Source: an uncultured Eubacteriales bacterium
GTDB lineage: Bacteria > Bacillota > Clostridia > Peptostreptococcales > Anaerovoracaceae
Reading direction: 5' to 3'
DNA: 7,462 bases
Assembly: GCA_902765035.1 (NCBI GenBank)
Contig: CACWYF010000194.1
Coordinates: 1-7,462, forward strand
The notes beneath the pieces are model-generated. The model had not been told where the DNA came from and made no database searches. It saw only the letters and a program-made list of their open reading frames with translations. Below, piece by piece: positions 5,343-7,462 of the stretch. Made by a program: the position numbers and the translations under genes. Position 1 is the first letter of the stretch. Each line of letters starts with the position of its first letter.

Positions 5343-6827
5343 CTATACCAGCTCGCCTGCATCAGCCCTGGCCTGCTCTTCAGGAGTCATCTTGGTTACC
5401 GTGATTCCCATGAACGCCATGATTATGCAGATGATCGGCATTGCATAGTTGAATACTGCCCAAGGTGCATATGTCATTGTTGAAACGCCGAGAGTGTTCT
5501 TTATGAACATGCCGCAGGTGTTCCACGGAACGAGGCATGATGTAACCGTACCGGCTGACTCAAGTGCGTTCGACAGGCTCTTAGGATGGATACCCCTCTC
5601 CCTGTAAGCCGGTGCATACATTCTGCCCGGTACGAGGATCGAGATGTACTGTTCAGGCATCACTACGTTGGACAGAACGCAGGTCGCTTCTGTAGCAACG
5701 ATCAGTCCTGCATCTCCCTTGATGTGTCTGATAATAGCATTGATGATAACAGCAAGCTGTCCGCTTCCCTCCATAATGCCTCCGAACATCATGGCTATTA
5801 CAGTCATCAGGATCGAGCTCGACATATTCATGAGACCGCCTGTTGTAAGCAGGTCGTTAAGAGCTGCTATTTCAGTATTGCAGTAGAATCCGTTCAGTGC
5901 TACCGAAAGGATATCCCCCATGTTGGCTCCGTCGTGCAGAAATTCAAGGTCTCCATCGTATATAGCAAGGTTCCCCTGGAAGATAGGCGCCATGACAGCT
6001 GCCGTCAGGAGGCCGAGTGTTATGCCCGGTATAGCCGGGACCTTGAATGCGATCGCAAGGATTACAACCAGAGGAGGCAGCAGAAGCAGCGGGTTGATAT
6101 TGAATGTATCATGTATCCCCTGCATGAGTATCTCAGCCTGTGATGTGTCCACGTTTCCCCCGGAGGCGTGCATGAAGCCGTATATCCCGAAGAACACAAG
6201 CGCAATGGCATATGCGATGATAGTAGACTTCAGCATGTACTTCACGTGTGTGAATACGTCTGTTCCTGCCATTGCCGGTGCCAGGTTGGTCGTATCCGAC
6301 AGAGGCGAGAGCTTATCTCCGAAATAAGCGCCGCAGATCACCGCACCCGCTGTAGGTCCTATCGGCATCCCGAGACCTGAACCAATGCCTATCAGCGCCA
6401 GGCCCATGGTTCCCATCGTACCCCACGATGTGCCTGTCGCCAGCGATGTTACAGAACAGATAAGAACTGCAGCGACCAGGAAGACCTTAGGTGACAGCAG
6501 CTTGAGTCCGTAATAGATCATCGTCGGGATAGTTCCAGACAGCAGCCAGGTTCCGACCATCATGCCGACTATCGCAAGAATAAGTATCGACTGCATGGCC
6601 TTGCCTATGCCGTCAATCATCATCTTCTCGATGTCCGACCATTTATAGCCGAGGACCATCGCTACGATTGCCGAAATGATGACACCCACAAACATAGGGA
6701 TGTGAGGATCGACTTCGAATATGATGATGCCCACAGACATCACGGCAATAAGTCCTATAAAGGAGATCAATGCGTGATACAGTTTAGGTGCCTTGATTTC
6801 ACGTTCATCAGTAAATACATTCTTCAT
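5343..6827 (-). CDS. nhaC: NhaC-family Na+/H+ antiporter
   Basis: This is a multi-spanning membrane protein that exchanges Na+ for H+ in cytoplasmic pH and sodium homeostasis; some NhaC relatives carry malate/lactate or other substrates instead. The 494-residue length is normal. Family features seen are ATGTSWGTMGT (130-140), GDKLSPLSDTTNLAPA (170-185), VPAIPG (263-268), NTEIAALNDLLTTGGL (317-332), EQYISILVPGRM (392-403) and VPWNTCG (433-439), with about ten or more hydrophobic spans between them. The short charged N-terminal tail and the C-terminal TPEEQARADAGE are presumably cytoplasmic. The start is supported by GAAAGG (6838-6843) 10 nt upstream. The gene is monocistronic: it has its own promoter (6904-6932) and terminator (5233-5266). 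It has no evident functional tie to the cell-wall genes that follow. The exact substrate cannot be read from sequence. Confidence 0.92.
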   Translation of the reverse strand: MKNVFTDEREIKAPKLYHALISFIGLIAVMSVGIIIFEVDPHIPMFVGVIISAIVAMVLGYKWSDIEKMMIDGIGKAMQSILILAIVGMMVGTWLLSGTIPTMIYYGLKLLSPKVFLVAAVLICSVTSLATGTSWGTMGTMGLALIGIGSGLGMPIGPTAGAVICGAYFGDKLSPLSDTTNLAPAMAGTDVFTHVKYMLKSTIIAYAIALVFFGIYGFMHASGGNVDTSQAEILMQGIHDTFNINPLLLLPPLVVILAIAFKVPAIPGITLGLLTAAVMAPIFQGNLAIYDGDLEFLHDGANMGDILSVALNGFYCNTEIAALNDLLTTGGLMNMSSSILMTVIAMMFGGIMEGSGQLAVIINAIIRHIKGDAGLIVATEATCVLSNVVMPEQYISILVPGRMYAPAYRERGIHPKSLSNALESAGTVTSCLVPWNTCGMFIKNTLGVSTMTYAPWAVFNYAMPIICIIMAFMGITVTKMTPEEQARADAGELV

Positions 6828-6870
6828 AATTACTATACCTTTCAGTTAACGTTCTCTGTATGTCCCTCTG

Positions 6871-6894
6871 AGTTACGCATCATTTTGCATAACT
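6871..6894 (-). promoter_or_regulatory. Stem-loop or operator dyad in the nhaC leader
   Basis: AGTTACGC (6871-6878) and GCATAACT (6887-6894) are inverted repeats with one mismatch that becomes a G-U pair in RNA, around an 8-base loop. The pairing can extend by two more base pairs past one mismatch. The element begins about 3 nt after the predicted start of transcription, so it could be a repressor site or an RNA stem. It is too small for any riboswitch I recognise. Confidence 0.4.
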
Positions 6895-6903
6895 TAGTTT
6901 GTA

Positions 6904-6932
6904 ATTATACAGATACGTGTATAAAAATGCAA
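6904..6932 (-). promoter_or_regulatory. Predicted sigma-A promoter of nhaC
   Basis: The minus strand has a perfect -10 TATAAT (6904-6909), a 17-bp spacer and TTGCAT (6927-6932) as a -35 with the key TTG. Start of transcription would be near 6897, leaving a leader of about 70 nt. The promoter lies immediately downstream of the terminator of the preceding gene. Confidence 0.75.
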
Positions 6933-6935
6933 CAC

Positions 6936-6986
6936 AAAAACCGATTACATCCAATATTGTAACACTATATTGTGTAACCGGTTTTA
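6936..6986 (-). terminator. Long hairpin terminator between the nucleoside kinase gene and nhaC
   Basis: On the minus strand ACCGGTTACA (6973-6982) pairs with TGTAATCGGT (6940-6949, one G-U). Inside, CAATAT (6967-6972) pairs with ATATTG (6952-6957), leaving a 2-nt bulge and a 9-nt loop. A run of T residues follows the stem, and the opposite strand also has a T-run, so it may work in both directions. The same palindrome could instead be an operator upstream of the nhaC -35, but termination is the simpler reading. Confidence 0.75.
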
Positions 6987-7020
6987 TTATTTACTATTTT
7001 TTGAATCCTTTTATGCATAT

Positions 7021-7038
7021 TGCCGGGATGGTCCGGCA
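7021..7038 (-). repeat. GC-rich hairpin just after the nucleoside kinase stop
   Basis: TGCCGG (7021-7026) and CCGGCA (7033-7038) form a 6-bp stem with a 6-nt loop. A second CCGGCA at 7046-7051 offers an alternative partner. No T-tract follows on the minus strand, so it is not an intrinsic terminator on its own. It may protect the 3' end of the message. Confidence 0.35.
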
Positions 7039-7056
7039 GCAGTATCCGGCACTGCA

Positions 7057-7462
7057 CTACTCCCTTTTCCCGATAAACTCTCTGAGGATCGAGTAGTCAG
7101 GAACTGCTTCTGAAGACTCAATAGGATCAAAGTACTTCATGAAGTTAAGTATCCTCTGCGCCTCACCGTACTGCGGACTGTCCGCTTTTATTTCCTTGAG
7201 AAGAGGCTCTGCATATGTCCTCAGAAGGTTCGTCTCGTAGACAGTGCTCGAATTGAACACAACATCAGCAGATGAGCTGTACGGGAATACGTTGATGCTC
7301 TCCCCGGCTCTTACCTTAGGCCATTGCTCGAGTGTAGCCTCTGCATTATAGCCCCTGTCCCTGTTGTCTCTGACCATTCTCCTGAGGAGTCTGGCATCAG
7401 CAGTGGATATCCTGTTGTGTCTGTCGATACCTATCTGTGTGAGCGGGCTGATGTATATCTTG
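7057..7462 (-). CDS. Uridine kinase-like nucleoside kinase, C-terminal part (5' end outside window)
   Basis: The open frame continues to the right edge with no stop, so the visible 135 residues are the C-terminal part of a longer protein. The fragment begins KIYISPLTQIGIDRHNRIS, then RLLRRMVRDNRDRGYNAE, VFPYSSSADVVFNSS written here in brief, and ends ILREFIGKRE. This order matches the end of the Firmicutes nucleoside kinases, which carry an N-terminal TGS/ThrRS-like region and a phosphoribulokinase/uridine kinase domain. The catalytic P-loop lies outside the window. The likely role is phosphorylation of a pyrimidine or other nucleoside in the cytoplasm. An internal ATG at 7375-7377 lies in mid-domain and is not the true start. 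A hairpin and a terminator follow the stop codon. Confidence 0.85.
   Translation of the reverse strand, partial: KIYISPLTQIGIDRHNRISTADARLLRRMVRDNRDRGYNAEATLEQWPKVRAGESINVFPYSSSADVVFNSSTVYETNLLRTYAEPLLKEIKADSPQYGEAQRILNFMKYFDPIESSEAVPDYSILREFIGKRE

Noticed and set aside
5586..6143. Open frame of 185 codons on the plus strand
   Set aside because: It lies antisense within nhaC, with a His/Tyr/Ser/Arg-rich composition typical of a shadow frame and no ribosome site noted.
6840..6897. Riboswitch in the nhaC leader
   Set aside because: The leader is only about 70 nt with one small stem, and I could not match it to any sodium, pH or other riboswitch consensus.
1..7462. CRISPR array, insertion sequence, tRNA or phage genes
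   Set aside because: No regular spaced repeats, transposase-like products, terminal inverted repeats or tRNA-like folds were seen on either strand.

Overview
The window is an all-minus-strand chromosomal segment from a Gram-positive bacterium, most likely a Clostridia-type Bacillota. The reasons are the gene order mraZ-rsmH-ftsL-PBP-mraY, a class B PBP with a PASTA domain, the nucleoside kinase of the type common in anaerobic Firmicutes, strong AGGAGG-like ribosome sites, and moderate G+C with AT-rich intergenic gaps. A finer assignment (for example to the Eubacteriales/Lachnospiraceae area) would be a guess. Nothing suggests a mobile element, phage, CRISPR array or RNA gene.

Reading in the direction of transcription (right to left): (1) 7462-7057, the C-terminal part of a uridine-kinase-like nucleoside kinase, followed by a long hairpin terminator (about 6936-6986). 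(2) 6827-5343, a complete NhaC-family Na+/H+ antiporter with its own sigma-70/A-type promoter (TTGCAT-17-TATAAT), a dyad in its leader, and a perfect 9-bp-stem terminator (5233-5266). (3) The start of the division and cell wall (dcw) cluster: mraZ (5095-4664), rsmH/mraW (4654-3779) and ftsL (3729-3277). It is driven by a promoter (TTGAAA-17-TAAAAT) overlaid by 10-bp-spaced TGGGG-like repeats that fit MraZ autoregulation. (4) A strong terminator after ftsL (3216-3251) and a fresh promoter (TTTACC-18-TATAAT), which start a second unit: the class B PBP (3124-905) and mraY (878 to beyond the left edge).

The dcw genes work together. MraZ controls transcription. RsmH methylates 16S rRNA. FtsL is a bitopic divisome scaffold. 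The class B PBP is the septal or spore-cortex transpeptidase, and MraY makes lipid I, the precursor whose product the transpeptidase finally crosslinks. NhaC and the kinase are neighbours without an evident functional link.

I found no undescribed system. The points most worth a second look are two in-frame gaps in otherwise well-conserved proteins: about 19 residues covering the core GGRLxVIxFHS strand of RsmH, and about 11 residues covering the APVF helix of the PBP. Next come the transcriptional break between ftsL and the PBP gene, the apparent lack of a Shine-Dalgarno sequence on the PBP gene, and the MraZ repeat layout with a second, distal pair of AAAGTGGGG repeats.
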